A stretch of 64,000 bases of DNA, taken from positions 558,001-622,000 of the forward strand of contig NZ_JACHWN010000002.1 of the NCBI RefSeq assembly GCF_014191375.1. The letters are read 5' to 3'. The translations under genes and the position numbers were made by a program. Each line of letters begins with the position of its first letter. Positions within the stretch are counted from its first letter, which is position 1. The notes under the pieces were generated by a model. The model ran no database searches. It was not told where the DNA came from and saw only the letters and a list, made by a program, of their open reading frames with translations. This document shows positions 40,641 through 50,107 of this stretch, piece by piece. The DNA is from Mesorhizobium sp. RMAD-H1. Lineage in GTDB: Bacteria > Pseudomonadota > Alphaproteobacteria > Rhizobiales > Rhizobiaceae.

Positions 40641-41792
40641 ATGGCCCTTCATTTCGAGCCGGAAGAATATGCTGCGCGCCACGACCGCCTGCTTATGAAA
40701 ATGGCGGAGGAGAAGCTCGATGCGCTGCTCCTGTTCTCGCAGGAGAGCATGTACTGGCTGACCGGCTACGACACGTTCGGCTTCTGCTTCTTCCAGTGCC
40801 TGATCGTCAAGGCGGACGGCTCCATGGTGCTCATGACCCGCTCGGCGGATCTGCGCCAGGCGCGCCATACCTCCAATATCGAGAATATCGTCTTGTGGAC
40901 CGACCGGGAGAACGCCAATCCGGCGATCGACCTGCGCAATATCCTGAACGAGATGGACCTGCTCGGCACCCGCATCGGCATCGAGTACCAGACCCATGGG
41001 TTGACCGCCGCCAACGGCCGCAAGCTCGACGAGCAGTTGACCACCTTCGCCAAGCTGGTCGATGCGTCCGGCCTCGTGGACCGGCTGCGGCTTCTGAAAA
41101 GCCCGGCGGAGATCGCCTTCGCCCGCAAGGCCGCCGGCTTGAGCGACGATGCGCTCGACGCCGCCCTGAAGATCGTCAAGGCCGGCGCCAGCGAGGCCGA
41201 TATCCTGGCCGCCATGATGAGCGCCAATTTCGAGGGCGACGGCGACTTTCCCGCCAATGAATACATCATCGGCTCGGGCGCCGATGCCCTGCTCTGCCGC
41301 TATAAGGCCGGCAGGCGGAAGCTGACGAAGAACGACCAGTTGACGCTGGAATGGTCCGGCGTCTACCGCCACTACCACGCGCCGATGATGCGCACGATCC
41401 TGACCGGCAAGCCGTCCAAGCGGCATCTCGAGCTTTATGACGCCGCCCGCGAGGCGCTGGAAGCGGTGGAAGCCGCGCTGACGCCCGCCTCCACCTTCGG
41501 CGATGTCTTCGATGCCCATGCCAAGGCGATGGAAGCCCATGACCTGACCCGGCACAGGCTCAACGCCTGCGGCTATTCGGTGGGCGCGCGCTTCACGCCC
41601 TCATGGATGGACCCGCAGATGTTCTATGCCGGCAACCCCGAGCGCATCGAGCCGGACATGACGCTCTTCGCCCATATGATCATTATGGATTCCGACAGCG
41701 GCTCCGCCATGACGCTCGGCCGCACTTATCTGACCACAAGCGGCGGCGCCGAGCCGCTTTCCCGCCATTCTCTCGACTTGATTGTCAAGTGA
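40641..41792 (+). CDS. M24-family peptidase (Xaa-Pro aminopeptidase-like)
   Basis: A 383-residue pita-bread-fold protein with a creatinase-like N-terminal domain (to about 150) and the catalytic domain behind it. The metal-site region is less classical than in PepP (EWSGVYRHYHAPMMRT, where the usual D-x10-D would lie), so peptidase activity is not certain; some members are ectoine or dimethylsulfoniopropionate hydrolases. GGGGGAG precedes the ATG. 15 bases after pgeF, likely same operon. Confidence 0.87.
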   Translation: MALHFEPEEYAARHDRLLMKMAEEKLDALLLFSQESMYWLTGYDTFGFCFFQCLIVKADGSMVLMTRSADLRQARHTSNIENIVLWTDRENANPAIDLRNILNEMDLLGTRIGIEYQTHGLTAANGRKLDEQLTTFAKLVDASGLVDRLRLLKSPAEIAFARKAAGLSDDALDAALKIVKAGASEADILAAMMSANFEGDGDFPANEYIIGSGADALLCRYKAGRRKLTKNDQLTLEWSGVYRHYHAPMMRTILTGKPSKRHLELYDAAREALEAVEAALTPASTFGDVFDAHAKAMEAHDLTRHRLNACGYSVGARFTPSWMDPQMFYAGNPERIEPDMTLFAHMIIMDSDSGSAMTLGRTYLTTSGGAEPLSRHSLDLIVK

Positions 41793-41868
41793 ATCGGAAT
41801 CCTTATAAGTTGCCAATGGGATGGAAATTCGCGGAGACTGCCGCAGCTTCTGGAGCAAGCAGCCGAAA

Positions 41869-42423
41869 ATGAGAAAAGAGTTCACTTCGATTGTTCTGCT
41901 GTGCGTCGGAGCACTTGCCGGCTGCAACAGCACCGAGGCAACCCTGTCGGTGCCCAACTCCGGCAACACGCCGGCTGCCGCCACATCGGCCGGCCAGACG
42001 GCCGGGCAAACAACGACCCAGCCGGCTACGGGACAGCAGACCGCGGGAACCCTGCATCTCGACAAGCTCCAGATCGCGCCGGTGGTCGGCGCGCCCGTCA
42101 GCGTCGTCACGCCGCTGTCACGCCGGCTCGCCGCGGATGCAAAGGCCAGGGGCGTGACCCTGGCCGGCGCCAGCGAGACCGGCCAGGCCTACATCATGAA
42201 GGGTTATTTCTCGGCCCTTGCGGAAGGCGGCCAGACGACGGTCCTCTATGTCTGGGATATTCTCGATCCGGCAGGAAACCGCCTGCACCGGATACAGGGG
42301 CAGGAGAAGGTTGCAGGCAGCGCGCCGGACACCTGGAGCGCCGTTCCCCCTTCCGCGATGGAGGCGATCGCCGACCGGACCATGCAGGAATATGCGAGCT
42401 GGCTTGCGGCAAACCGCGCATGA
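41869..42423 (+). CDS. Hypothetical lipoprotein
   Basis: A 184-residue lipoprotein: lipobox LAGC (cysteine near residue 19), a Thr/Gln/Ala-rich linker (about 25-60), then a compact domain with SRRLAADAKARGVTLAG and YIMKGYFSALAEGGQTTVLYVWDILD. The family is found in rhizobia; function unknown. ATG 41869 fits the signal peptide best; the frame opens to 41821. Confidence 0.78.
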   Translation: MRKEFTSIVLLCVGALAGCNSTEATLSVPNSGNTPAAATSAGQTAGQTTTQPATGQQTAGTLHLDKLQIAPVVGAPVSVVTPLSRRLAADAKARGVTLAGASETGQAYIMKGYFSALAEGGQTTVLYVWDILDPAGNRLHRIQGQEKVAGSAPDTWSAVPPSAMEAIADRTMQEYASWLAANRA

Positions 42424-42644
42424 GCGATATCGCACAGGCCTTTCGCCCCACAACAGCAAAGCCGCATAAATCTTTGGAATCAAGGCGATAAAATCGCCTC
42501 ACTTCCCTGCTTTCCGTTGCTGGAGCCCGGAAACTTTTCAGTGATTCTTAGCCACATATCGCGATTGCGCGCTTGCATTCACCGAGAGTCGCGGTAAAAG
42601 GCCGGCATCCATAAGGCTCGACCAGCGCCAGGGGCAGATCAAGT

Positions 42645-43577
42645 ATGAAACTTTTCGCGGGCAACTCCAATCGTGTCCTGGCTGAATCCGTTGCAAAATA
42701 TCTGAACATCCCCCTGGGCAAGGCCAGCGTCCGGCGCTTCGCCGACCAGGAGATTTTCGTCGAGATTCAGGAAAATGTCCGTGGCGAGGACGTGTTCGTC
42801 CTTCAGTCCACGTCCTATCCCGCGAACGATCATCTGATGGAACTGCTCATCATGATCGATGCGTTCCGCCGTTCCTCCGCCCGCCGCATCACCGCCGTCA
42901 TGCCCTATTTCGGCTATGCCAGGCAGGACCGGAAACCCGGCCCCCGCACGCCGATCTCGGCCAAGCTCGTGGCCAATCTCATCACCGAAGCGGGCGCCAA
43001 CCGTGTCTTGACCCTCGATCTCCATGCCGGCCAGATCCAGGGTTTTTTTGATATCCCGACCGACAATCTCTATGCCGTGCCGGTTATCGCCCGCGACGTT
43101 AAGGCTCGCTATTCCACCGAGAACATCATGGTCGTCTCGCCTGATGTCGGCGGCGTGGTGCGTGCCCGCTCGCTGGCGAAGCGCATCGACGCGCAGCTCG
43201 CCATCGTCGACAAGCGCCGCGAACGCCCCGGTGAATCGGAGGTCATGAACGTCATCGGCGACGTGAGGGGCAAGGATTGCTTGCTGTTCGACGATATCGT
43301 CGATTCCGGCGGCACGCTCTGCAACGCCGCCGAGGCGCTGCTGGCCAAGGGTGCGGCCAGCGTCACCGCCTATATCACCCATGGCGTTCTCTCAGGCGGC
43401 GCGGTCGCCCGCATCACCTCCTCGAAGCTGAAGGAACTGGTCATCACCGATTCCATCCAGCCGACCGCCGCGATCCTCGCCGCGCCCAATATCCGGGTCC
43501 TGTCGATCGCCGACCTCATCGGCGAGGCCATCTCCCGCACCGCCGCTGAGGAGTCGGTTTCCAGCCTGTTCGACTGA
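42645..43577 (+). CDS. prs: Ribose-phosphate pyrophosphokinase
   Basis: A 310-residue cytosolic enzyme making PRPP from ribose 5-phosphate and ATP for purine, pyrimidine, His and Trp synthesis. Two phosphoribosyltransferase-like domains; [18 protein letters not shown] (about 125-142) holds the divalent-metal/PRPP signature and [17 protein letters not shown] (about 214-230) the ribose-phosphate loop. The apt gene 8 kb on uses its product. Confidence 0.97.
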   Translation: MKLFAGNSNRVLAESVAKYLNIPLGKASVRRFADQEIFVEIQENVRGEDVFVLQSTSYPANDHLMELLIMIDAFRRSSARRITAVMPYFGYARQDRKPGPRTPISAKLVANLITEAGANRVLTLDLHAGQIQGFFDIPTDNLYAVPVIARDVKARYSTENIMVVSPDVGGVVRARSLAKRIDAQLAIVDKRRERPGESEVMNVIGDVRGKDCLLFDDIVDSGGTLCNAAEALLAKGAASVTAYITHGVLSGGAVARITSSKLKELVITDSIQPTAAILAAPNIRVLSIADLIGEAISRTAAEESVSSLFD

Positions 43578-43581
43578 TTTA

Positions 43582-43668
43582 GAATAGTGAGTAGTGAGTA
43601 GTGAGTAGTGAGTAGGAAAAGCCTATCTGTTCACTACTCACTATCTCACTATTCCCTATCTCACTCAT
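43582..43668. repeat. 7-bp repeat cluster (GTGAGTA) forming a long imperfect hairpin
   Basis: GAATAGTGAGTAGTGAGTAG and further GTGAGTA units (43582-43615) face the complementary words CTCACTA (43630-43668). The two arms can pair over about 20 bases. It separates the convergent prs and HerA-like genes and may end both transcripts. A related cluster is at 54566-54600. Confidence 0.82.
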
Positions 43669-43679
43669 TTTTCCCCATT

Positions 43680-45191
43680 TTATTCCGCCGCCGTCTGCTC
43701 CTCTGGCTGATCATCCGGCGCATTGGGATCGCCGGGCGCGGTCTCGCAGCCGAGATCGGGAAAGGCGACGACGCGTTTTCCCGTGAAATCGGTGCGCACC
43801 ACCAGAAGCCCCCTCTCCTCGAAATAGGTGAGAAGCCGCCGCGCCCGGCTCACCGAATGCGTGCCATAGGCGCGCGCCAGCACCGCGTCGGATGGGCAAG
43901 GCTTGGCCGTCACCGCCGCCTGCGCGACGATCAGGAACACGCCCTGCACGTCGTCCGTCAGGCTTTCCGATAGCGTGAGCGCCTGCTGCCAAGTCTGGCC
44001 CGAGGCGGTTTCGCCGTCGAGATTGGTCTGCGCCAGCGCCAGGCGGCGGCGGAAGGCCGGCAGCGCCAGCGGCTCTCCCGGCACGCGGTGGATACGGCAG
44101 CGGACAAGGAAATCCTGGTAGAGCACCGCGACGGAGCGGAACGAGGCCTCGGGGTCATCGATGATCTCGCGCATCACCTTGTCGATGAGGTTCTCGCGCT
44201 CGGCATCGGCAATGCCGGGGAAAAGCGGCTCCACGGGCTGTTCGGGCTCCGGCTTCGCTTTCGCGAGCTGGGCGAGGATCTCGGCGGTCGGGCGCGGCGG
44301 CGGCGCGGCGGGCGCGCGCCTCACCACGGGGCGGATCTCCTCCGGACTGGGCGTGAAGATGAGCTCGCGCGCATCCTCCGGCGCATCCGGCAGCGGCATC
44401 AGCTTGGGGCTGCTGGACCTGGCCGAAGTCTCCACCGGGCCGATCTTGATCGGCAGCGGCCGCCGCGACAGCGCCGGCCCGAGCGCCACGAAATGGCCGC
44501 GCTGGAGATCGCGGAACATCTCCGCCTGCCGCCGCTCCATGCCCAGCAGATCGGCGGCCCGGGCCATGTCGATGTCGAGGAAGGTGCGGCCCATCAGGAA
44601 GTTCGAGGCTTCCGCCGCCACGTTCTTGGCGAGCTTCGCCAGCCGCTGCGTGGCGATGACGCCGGCAAGGCCGCGTTTGCGGCCGCGGCACATCAGATTG
44701 GTCATCGCGCCGAGTGAGAGCTTGCGCGCCTCGTCCGATACCTCGCCGCCGACGGCGGGCGCAAAGAGCTGCGCCTCGTCGACGACCACCAGCATCGGAT
44801 ACCAGTAGTCACGGTCGGCATCGAACATGCCGCCGAGGAAGGCCGCCGCACAGCGCATCTGCTGCTCGACATCGAGCCCCTCCAGGTTGAGGACGACCGA
44901 GACACGGTGCTGCCGGATGCGCGCGGCGATCCGCGTCAGCTCTGCCTCGGTGCGCGCGGCATCCACCACCACATGACCGAAGCTATCTGCAAGCGTGACG
45001 AAGTCGCCTTCCGGGTCGATGATGCACTGCTGCACCCATTGAGCGCTCTGCTCCAGCAGGCGGCGGAGAAGATGCGACTTTCCCGAGCCCGAATTGCCCT
45101 GCACCAGCAGGCGCGTTGCAAGCAATTCCTCAAGATCGAGCATGGCCGCGGTCCCGCCGGACGTGGCTCCCATGTCGATGCCGACCTTCAT
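43680..45191 (-). CDS. HerA-like ATP-binding protein (DUF87)
   Basis: A 503-residue FtsK/HerA-type P-loop ATPase. Walker A VQGNSGSGKSHLLRRLLEQ (about 30-48), Walker B LVVVDEAQLFAP (about 136-147), and RGRKRGLAGVIATQRLAK as a sensor region (about 169-186). A Pro-rich linker (about 290-330) leads to a C-terminal winged-helix-like part. No nuclease or defence partner lies nearby, so its role, perhaps DNA translocation, is unknown. GGAGG precedes ATG 45191. Confidence 0.85.
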   Translation of the reverse strand: MKVGIDMGATSGGTAAMLDLEELLATRLLVQGNSGSGKSHLLRRLLEQSAQWVQQCIIDPEGDFVTLADSFGHVVVDAARTEAELTRIAARIRQHRVSVVLNLEGLDVEQQMRCAAAFLGGMFDADRDYWYPMLVVVDEAQLFAPAVGGEVSDEARKLSLGAMTNLMCRGRKRGLAGVIATQRLAKLAKNVAAEASNFLMGRTFLDIDMARAADLLGMERRQAEMFRDLQRGHFVALGPALSRRPLPIKIGPVETSARSSSPKLMPLPDAPEDARELIFTPSPEEIRPVVRRAPAAPPPRPTAEILAQLAKAKPEPEQPVEPLFPGIADAERENLIDKVMREIIDDPEASFRSVAVLYQDFLVRCRIHRVPGEPLALPAFRRRLALAQTNLDGETASGQTWQQALTLSESLTDDVQGVFLIVAQAAVTAKPCPSDAVLARAYGTHSVSRARRLLTYFEERGLLVVRTDFTGKRVVAFPDLGCETAPGDPNAPDDQPEEQTAAE

Positions 45192-45429
45192 CATGCCTCC
45201 TGAAAATGCCTGTTCGAACTGATTTGACCTGGGGGCGAAGCAAGCGTCCCGCCAACCTGCCTCCTTTAGCACTCCAAATCCGCCGGCGCGCCTGCCTTGT
45301 CGCAAAACCCACAACAACTGCCGTCAGCGCGATTTTCGAGCAGATTGGTCAAATCCGATCGAAAGTTACGCTAAATGATGCAGTTCTCCGTCATTCGGAT
45401 TGCCGTGTGCAGTTCTCGCTAGACCCGGC

Positions 45430-45909
45430 TCACCCGCGTCGCGCCGCCTCGATTGCTGCGACGTCGATTTTCCTCATGGTCATCATGGCATCGAACGCAC
45501 GCTTTGCTTCGCCGCCGCCGGCCGCCATCGCCTCCATCAATATGCGCGGGGTGATCTGCCAGGAAATCCCCCACTTGTCCTTGCACCAGCCGCACGCGCT
45601 TTCCTGGCCGCCATTGCCGACGATCGCGTTCCAGTAGCGGTCCGTCTCCTCCTGATCGTCGGTCGCAATCTGGAAGGAGAAGGCTTCGTTGTGCTTGAAG
45701 GTGGGGCCGCCGTTGAGGCCGAGACAGGGGACGCCCGCGACAGTGAACTCGACCATCAGCACGTCCCCCTCCTTGCCGGAAGGATAGTCACCGGGCGCAC
45801 GATATACAGTCTTTACCTCGCTGTCGGGAAAGACCCCGGCATAGAACCGGGCCGCTTCCTCCGCGTCCTTGTCGTACCACAGGCAGATCGTATTTTTGGC
45901 AATCGCCAT
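45430..45909 (-). CDS. PhnB-like VOC-fold protein
   Basis: A 159-residue protein of the PhnB/3-demethylubiquinone methyltransferase-like VOC family: ICLWYDKDAEEAARFYAGVF at the front and WGISWQITPRILMEAM in the second half. Members are mostly uncharacterised. AAGGAAC precedes the ATG. Monocistronic. Confidence 0.88.
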   Translation of the reverse strand: MAIAKNTICLWYDKDAEEAARFYAGVFPDSEVKTVYRAPGDYPSGKEGDVLMVEFTVAGVPCLGLNGGPTFKHNEAFSFQIATDDQEETDRYWNAIVGNGGQESACGWCKDKWGISWQITPRILMEAMAAGGGEAKRAFDAMMTMRKIDVAAIEAARRG

Positions 45910-46247
45910 TGCGTGTTCCTTTCGCGTTGGGCCGGTCGCGACGTGGATATACGTTCAAGCAATCTCGCCTGCCTTATATCCCCCGACATTGTGTAGCCTT
46001 ATGGGAATGCCCGCAACCGGCCGAAAGCCGAAATTCGGACTGGAATCCGGCCGAACTGCCTGCGAACTTGCACATTTCCGGCCTTTCCGTTATAGAGCCG
46101 CCATCCGTGTGGACACCCTTGGAGGCAACACGGAATGAGGCGGCCTTTCGTTCGCGCGTCGGACGGCAAATCGGTCGCTTCATGTTTTTCTGCCCGGCAT
46201 GGCCGAAAAGGAAGACACTCCAGATTTGAAACTCGAAAGGAAATGCC
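45910..46247. other. Intergenic region ahead of rplY
   Basis: No gene seen in 338 bases. It holds the promoters of the VOC gene and of rplY-pth, in opposite directions; no clear consensus boxes were recognised. GAAAGGAAATGCC is the rplY ribosome site. Confidence 0.5.
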
Positions 46248-46874
46248 ATGAGCCAGTCATACGAGCTCAAGGCCGAGGCGCGCGAACGGGTCGGTAAGGG
46301 GTCCGCCCGGGAACTTCGGCGCAACGGTAAAGTGCCTGCCGTCATCTATGGCGACAAGCAGCCCCCGCTCTCCATCGCCCTGTCCTACAAGGACGTCTAC
46401 CTGAAGATTCACGGCGGTGGCTTCAAGACGACGATCGCCACGATCGACGTCGACGGCAAGAAGATCCAGGTCCTGCCGAAGGACTATCAGCTTGATCCGG
46501 TTCGCGATTTCCCGGTTCATGTCGATTTTCTCCGCGTCTCGGAGAAGTCGGTCGTGCAGGTCAACATCCCCGTTCACTTCATCAACGAGGAAGCGGCTCC
46601 CGGCATCAAGCGCGGCGGCGTTCTCAACATCGTCCGCCACGAGATCGAGGCCACGGTTCCTGCCAACGCGATCCCGGATTTCATCGAGGTCGACCTCACC
46701 GGTCACCAGCTCGGCGATTCCATCCACATCTCCGCGGTAAAGCTGCCTGAGGGCGTCACGCCCGTCATCCAGGACCGCGACTTCACCATCGCCACCATTG
46801 CCGCGCCGGCTGGCCTCAAGGCCGAGGAAGAAGCGGCGGAGGAAGCTGCGACGGAAGAGAAGGAAGGCGAGTAA
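46248..46874 (+). CDS. rplY: Ribosomal protein bL25 (CTC form)
   Basis: A 208-residue 5S rRNA-binding protein with the N-terminal L25 domain ([20 protein letters not shown], about 5-24) and the C-terminal TL5/CTC beta domain, as in general stress protein Ctc, ending in a Glu-rich tail. Encoded 30 bases upstream of pth, the usual rplY-pth operon. Confidence 0.96.
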   Translation: MSQSYELKAEARERVGKGSARELRRNGKVPAVIYGDKQPPLSIALSYKDVYLKIHGGGFKTTIATIDVDGKKIQVLPKDYQLDPVRDFPVHVDFLRVSEKSVVQVNIPVHFINEEAAPGIKRGGVLNIVRHEIEATVPANAIPDFIEVDLTGHQLGDSIHISAVKLPEGVTPVIQDRDFTIATIAAPAGLKAEEEAAEEAATEEKEGE

Positions 46875-46904
46875 TCGTCTTCGCGCATATCGGGGGCTGT
46901 TTCC

Positions 46905-47636
46905 ATGCTGCTCATCGCAGGACTTGGCAATCCGGGCTCCCGCTATGCGAAAAACCGGCACAATATCGGTTTCATGGCGGCGGATGAGATACACCGCCGC
47001 CATCGCTTTTCTCCCTGGCAGAAGAAATTCCAGGCGGAAATCGCCGACGGCACCATCGGCGGCGAAAAGGTGCTGCTCATCAAGCCGCAGACCTTCATGA
47101 ACCTTTCCGGCCAGTCGGTCGGCGAGGCCGTGCGCTTCTACAAGCTCTCCCCTTCCGATCTCGTGGTCATCTATGACGAATTGGACCTGCCGGCCGGCAA
47201 GGTGCGCGTCAAGACCGGCGGCGGAGCGGGCGGGCACAACGGCATCAGGTCGATCGACGCGCATTGCGGCAAGGATTACCGTCGCATCCGGCTCGGCATC
47301 GGCCATCCCGGCGCCAAGGAGCTGGTGCACAATCACGTCCTTGGGGATTTCGCAAAGGCCGACCAGGAATGGCTGGAGCCGCTTCTGGCGGCGGTTGCCG
47401 ACAATGCGGACCTGCTGGTCAAGGGCGACGACAACACCTTCATGAATCGCGTGTCGCTGGCGTTGGGCGGCGGCGCCCCTCGCTCGAATGGGCGCAAGGA
47501 CGCCGACAAGCCGGCCGGCGGCGCCAAGGGCCAGAGCCATATCCGCCAGGCGCGTCCGGCCAAACCGGCAGTCAATATGCCCGAGAGCGGCCCCATGGCC
47601 GACATGCTGAAGAAGCTGTTCGGCAAGAAGGATTGA
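46905..47636 (+). CDS. pth: Peptidyl-tRNA hydrolase
   Basis: A 243-residue enzyme that frees tRNA from stalled peptidyl-tRNA. [19 protein letters not shown] (about 5-23) carries the tRNA-contact Asn and catalytic His; [13 protein letters not shown] and [13 protein letters not shown] are the other signatures. It has a C-terminal Lys/Ala/Pro-rich extension of about 50 residues beyond the compact enzyme, usual in rhizobia. Its stop overlaps the -35 region of the antitoxin promoter. Confidence 0.97.
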   Translation: MLLIAGLGNPGSRYAKNRHNIGFMAADEIHRRHRFSPWQKKFQAEIADGTIGGEKVLLIKPQTFMNLSGQSVGEAVRFYKLSPSDLVVIYDELDLPAGKVRVKTGGGAGGHNGIRSIDAHCGKDYRRIRLGIGHPGAKELVHNHVLGDFAKADQEWLEPLLAAVADNADLLVKGDDNTFMNRVSLALGGGAPRSNGRKDADKPAGGAKGQSHIRQARPAKPAVNMPESGPMADMLKKLFGKKD

Positions 47637-47660
47637 TGACAGCTCGCCACGCCTCTATAT
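47632..47660 (+). promoter_or_regulatory. Promoter of the antitoxin-toxin unit
   Basis: ATTGAT (47632-47637), a 17-base spacer and CTATAT (47655-47660) match the rhizobial consensus. The predicted start, near 47667, coincides with the first base of the operator palindrome. Confidence 0.65.
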
Positions 47661-47666
47661 TACGGC

Positions 47667-47683
47667 AACACGAACTTCGTGTT
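47667..47683. promoter_or_regulatory. Operator palindrome of the antitoxin
   Basis: AACACGAA-C-TTCGTGTT is a perfect 8-bp inverted repeat at the transcription start and 16 bases before the antitoxin ATG, well placed for autoregulation by a ribbon-helix-helix antitoxin. Confidence 0.7.
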
Positions 47684-47699
47684 TTCGTGAGGCCGTGAA

Positions 47700-47951
47700 A
47701 TGAAGAACATCACCATTTCCATGGACGAGGAACTCGCCCGCAAGACGCGCGTGGAGGCCGCCAAGGCCGGAAAAAGCATGTCGCGTTTTATCGCCGAGTT
47801 GCTGGAGGAGCGTTTTGAGCCCGAGCAAAAGCCCGGCTCCGAGGAGCACAATCCTCAACTGGAAGCGATTAAGCGCTTCCTGGCGGGGCCTCCGTTACAC
47901 ATAGCGGTGGACGGGAAAATGCCGACGGCTGAAGAACGCAACGAACGCTGA
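47700..47951 (+). CDS. Ribbon-helix-helix antitoxin (VapB/CopG-like)
   Basis: An 83-residue protein. The N-terminal RHH DNA-binding fold is MKNITISMDEELARKTRVEA to FIAELLEER (about 1-38); the flexible C-terminal half would wrap the toxin. It is intact, but its partner PIN toxin just downstream is frameshifted, so this antitoxin is now an orphan. GAGG precedes the ATG. Confidence 0.82.
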   Translation: MKNITISMDEELARKTRVEAAKAGKSMSRFIAELLEERFEPEQKPGSEEHNPQLEAIKRFLAGPPLHIAVDGKMPTAEERNER

Positions 47952-47971
47952 GATCGGACCTTGGAGTTTCC

Positions 47972-48414
47972 GTGCCAAGAGTGTTTGTCGATACCAACGT
48001 CTTCTTCTACGCTCGCGATGACCGTTTCCTGATAAAATGAAAACGAGCAAGGCGTGGTTGACGGCCTTGGGTAACGCCCAGGCCGGCGTCACCAATCTTC
48101 AGGTCATGAACGAGTTCACCCATGTCGTTTTTCGACGGATGCCCCATCTTGACGAAGAAGCCGTTTATGCCATGGCCGACGGCATAAGTGGTTGGGGCAG
48201 TGCAGGCATTTCTTTAGAAACCATCGCGAGCGCATCGAAAATCCGTCGCTCCAATCACTACCCCTGGTGGGATTGCCTGCTTCTCGCCTCTGCCTTGGAG
48301 CTCGGCTGCAAGTTCTTCCTCTCCGAAGACATGCATGATGGGCACGACATCGACGGCCTCACAATCATTAATCCATTCATGCGCGCACCGTCGGAAATTC
48401 TGGCGCGCTATTGA
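47972..48414 (+). pseudogene. PIN-domain toxin (VapC-like), broken by a frameshift
   Basis: From GTG 47972 the first frame reads VPRVFVDTNVFFYARDDRF, including the first PIN aspartate, then meets a TGA at 48038. The rest of the PIN domain (TSKAWLTALGNAQAGVTNLQ to ISEILARY-type end, with further acidic residues in NEF and DCLLLASALELGC) continues one frame over to 48414. One extra T in the TTT at 48025-48027 would restore ...DDRFPDKMKTS.... The loss would inactivate the ribonuclease, unless it is a sequencing error. Confidence 0.82.
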
Positions 48415-48477
48415 CCTCACCCCACCCTTTAGCCCATAGGCTCTGCAACACAATCCAAACGACACAGGTTTAAATCC

Positions 48478-49581
48478 ATGGGTTTCAAATGCGGCATCGT
48501 CGGCCTGCCGAACGTCGGTAAGTCGACGCTTTTCAACGCGCTGACCAAGACGGCGGCGGCACAGGCCGCGAATTATCCTTTCTGCACCATCGAGCCGAAT
48601 ACCGGCGAAGTCGCCGTGCCGGACCCGCGCATGAAGGAAATCGCCGCCATCGCCAAGTCGCAGAACATCATCCCGACCCGCATCTCCTTCGTCGATATCG
48701 CCGGCCTGGTGCGCGGCGCCTCGAAGGGCGAAGGGCTGGGCAACCAGTTCCTCGCCAATATCCGCGAGGTCGACGCCATCGTCCATGTGCTGCGCTGCTT
48801 CGAGGATGAGGACATCACCCATGTCGAAGGTCGCATCGACCCCGTTTCCGATGCCGAGACGGTCGAGACGGAGCTGATGCTCTCCGATCTCGAAAGCCTC
48901 GAGCGCCGCATCGTGCAGATCCGCAAGCGCGCCACCGGCAAGGACAAGGAAGCGTTGGCCGTCCTGCCGATGATGGAAAGGGCGCTGGAACTCCTGCAGA
49001 ATGGCAGGCCCGTGCGCATGCTCCTGAAGGATATCGCGCCGGAGGACCTCTCAATCCTGCAGGGGCTGAACCTCCTGACCTCCAAGCCCGTCCTCTATGT
49101 CTGCAATGTCGCAGAGAGCGATTCCGCGACCGGCAACGATTATACCAGGGCCGTCGAGAAGATGGCGAAGGAGCAAGGCGCCGAGACCGTCATCATCTCC
49201 GCCGCGATCGAGGCGGAAGTGGCGCAGCTTTCCGACGAGGAAGCCAAGGAGTTCCTTGATGCCATTGGCCTGGAGGAGCCCGGCCTCGACCGGCTGATCC
49301 GCGCCGGCTACAAGCTCCTGGACCTGATCACCTATTTCACCGCCGGCCCCAAGGAGACCCGCGCCTGGACGATTCCGCGCGGCACCAAGGCGCCGCAGGC
49401 GGCGGGCGTCATCCACACCGATTTCGAGCGTGGCTTCATCCGCGCCCAGACGATCGCTTATAACGATTATGTCGCGCTCGGTGGCGAAGTGGCGGCCAAG
49501 GAGGCCGGCAAGGCCCGCGACGAAGGCAAGGAATATGTGGTGCAGGATGGCGACGTGATGCTGTTCAGGTTCAACACCTGA
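48478..49581 (+). CDS. ychF: Redox-regulated ATPase/GTPase YchF
   Basis: A 367-residue OBG-family P-loop protein that prefers ATP and associates with ribosomes. G1 GLPNVGKSTLFNALTK (about 9-24), G3 DIAGLVRGASKGEGLGN, the altered G4 NVAE (about 203) that explains ATP use, and a C-terminal TGS-like domain (RGTKAPQAAGVIHTDFERGF). Often next to pth, as here apart from the inserted toxin-antitoxin remnant. Confidence 0.97.
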   Translation: MGFKCGIVGLPNVGKSTLFNALTKTAAAQAANYPFCTIEPNTGEVAVPDPRMKEIAAIAKSQNIIPTRISFVDIAGLVRGASKGEGLGNQFLANIREVDAIVHVLRCFEDEDITHVEGRIDPVSDAETVETELMLSDLESLERRIVQIRKRATGKDKEALAVLPMMERALELLQNGRPVRMLLKDIAPEDLSILQGLNLLTSKPVLYVCNVAESDSATGNDYTRAVEKMAKEQGAETVIISAAIEAEVAQLSDEEAKEFLDAIGLEEPGLDRLIRAGYKLLDLITYFTAGPKETRAWTIPRGTKAPQAAGVIHTDFERGFIRAQTIAYNDYVALGGEVAAKEAGKARDEGKEYVVQDGDVMLFRFNT

Positions 49582-49618
49582 TTATCACAGGAAACCAGCC
49601 CGGCGGAGGAAACGGACC

Positions 49619-50107
49619 GTGGACATGAAGCGCCAGCATTATGCTTATGAGGACTTAACCATCGGGCTGGAGCTGCCTCTGGGGCCGAAGAAGGTGACGG
49701 CAGAGGAGATCGTCGCCTTCGCCAGCGAGTTCGACCCGCAGCCCTTCCATCTCGACGAGGCGGCGGGAAAGGCGAGCATCCTCGGCGGGCTCGCCGCCTC
49801 GGGCTGGCACACCGTCTCCATGCTGATGCGCATGATGTGCGACGCCTATATCACCGGCTCCACCTCGCAAGGCGCGCCCGGCGTCGACTTCGTCAAGTGG
49901 AAGAGGCCGGTGCTGGCCGGCGATACGCTGACCGGCAGGACCAGGGTCCTCGACCGCCGCGTCTCCCGCTCGAGGCCCGATCTCGGCTTCGTCACCGTGC
50001 ACCATGAGCTGTTCAACCAGAACGGTGAAAGCGTCTGCGAGGCGCAGCATGTCGGCATGTTCCTGCTGCGCGATCCGCAGCGTCCCGCAGAGGAGGCGGC
50101 ACGATGA
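49619..50107 (+). CDS. MaoC-like (R)-hydratase, first of a pair
   Basis: A 162-residue hot-dog protein. The catalytic pattern ASEFDPQPFHLDEAAGK (D and H of DPQPFHLD, about 40-47) is that of MaoC enoyl hydratases, and GLAASGWHT follows. GTG 49619 is chosen because GGAGGA is eight bases upstream; ATG 49625 is the alternative. It overlaps the second MaoC gene by four bases; the pair may form a heterodimer. Confidence 0.88.
   Translation: MDMKRQHYAYEDLTIGLELPLGPKKVTAEEIVAFASEFDPQPFHLDEAAGKASILGGLAASGWHTVSMLMRMMCDAYITGSTSQGAPGVDFVKWKRPVLAGDTLTGRTRVLDRRVSRSRPDLGFVTVHHELFNQNGESVCEAQHVGMFLLRDPQRPAEEAAR

Noticed and set aside
43582-43668. Short CRISPR array
   Set aside because: The units are 7 bp and directly adjacent, without spacers, and no cas gene is present.
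43680-45191. HerA-based phage-defence system
   Set aside because: No SIR2, DUF4297 or NurA-like partner is adjacent and the surroundings are core genes.
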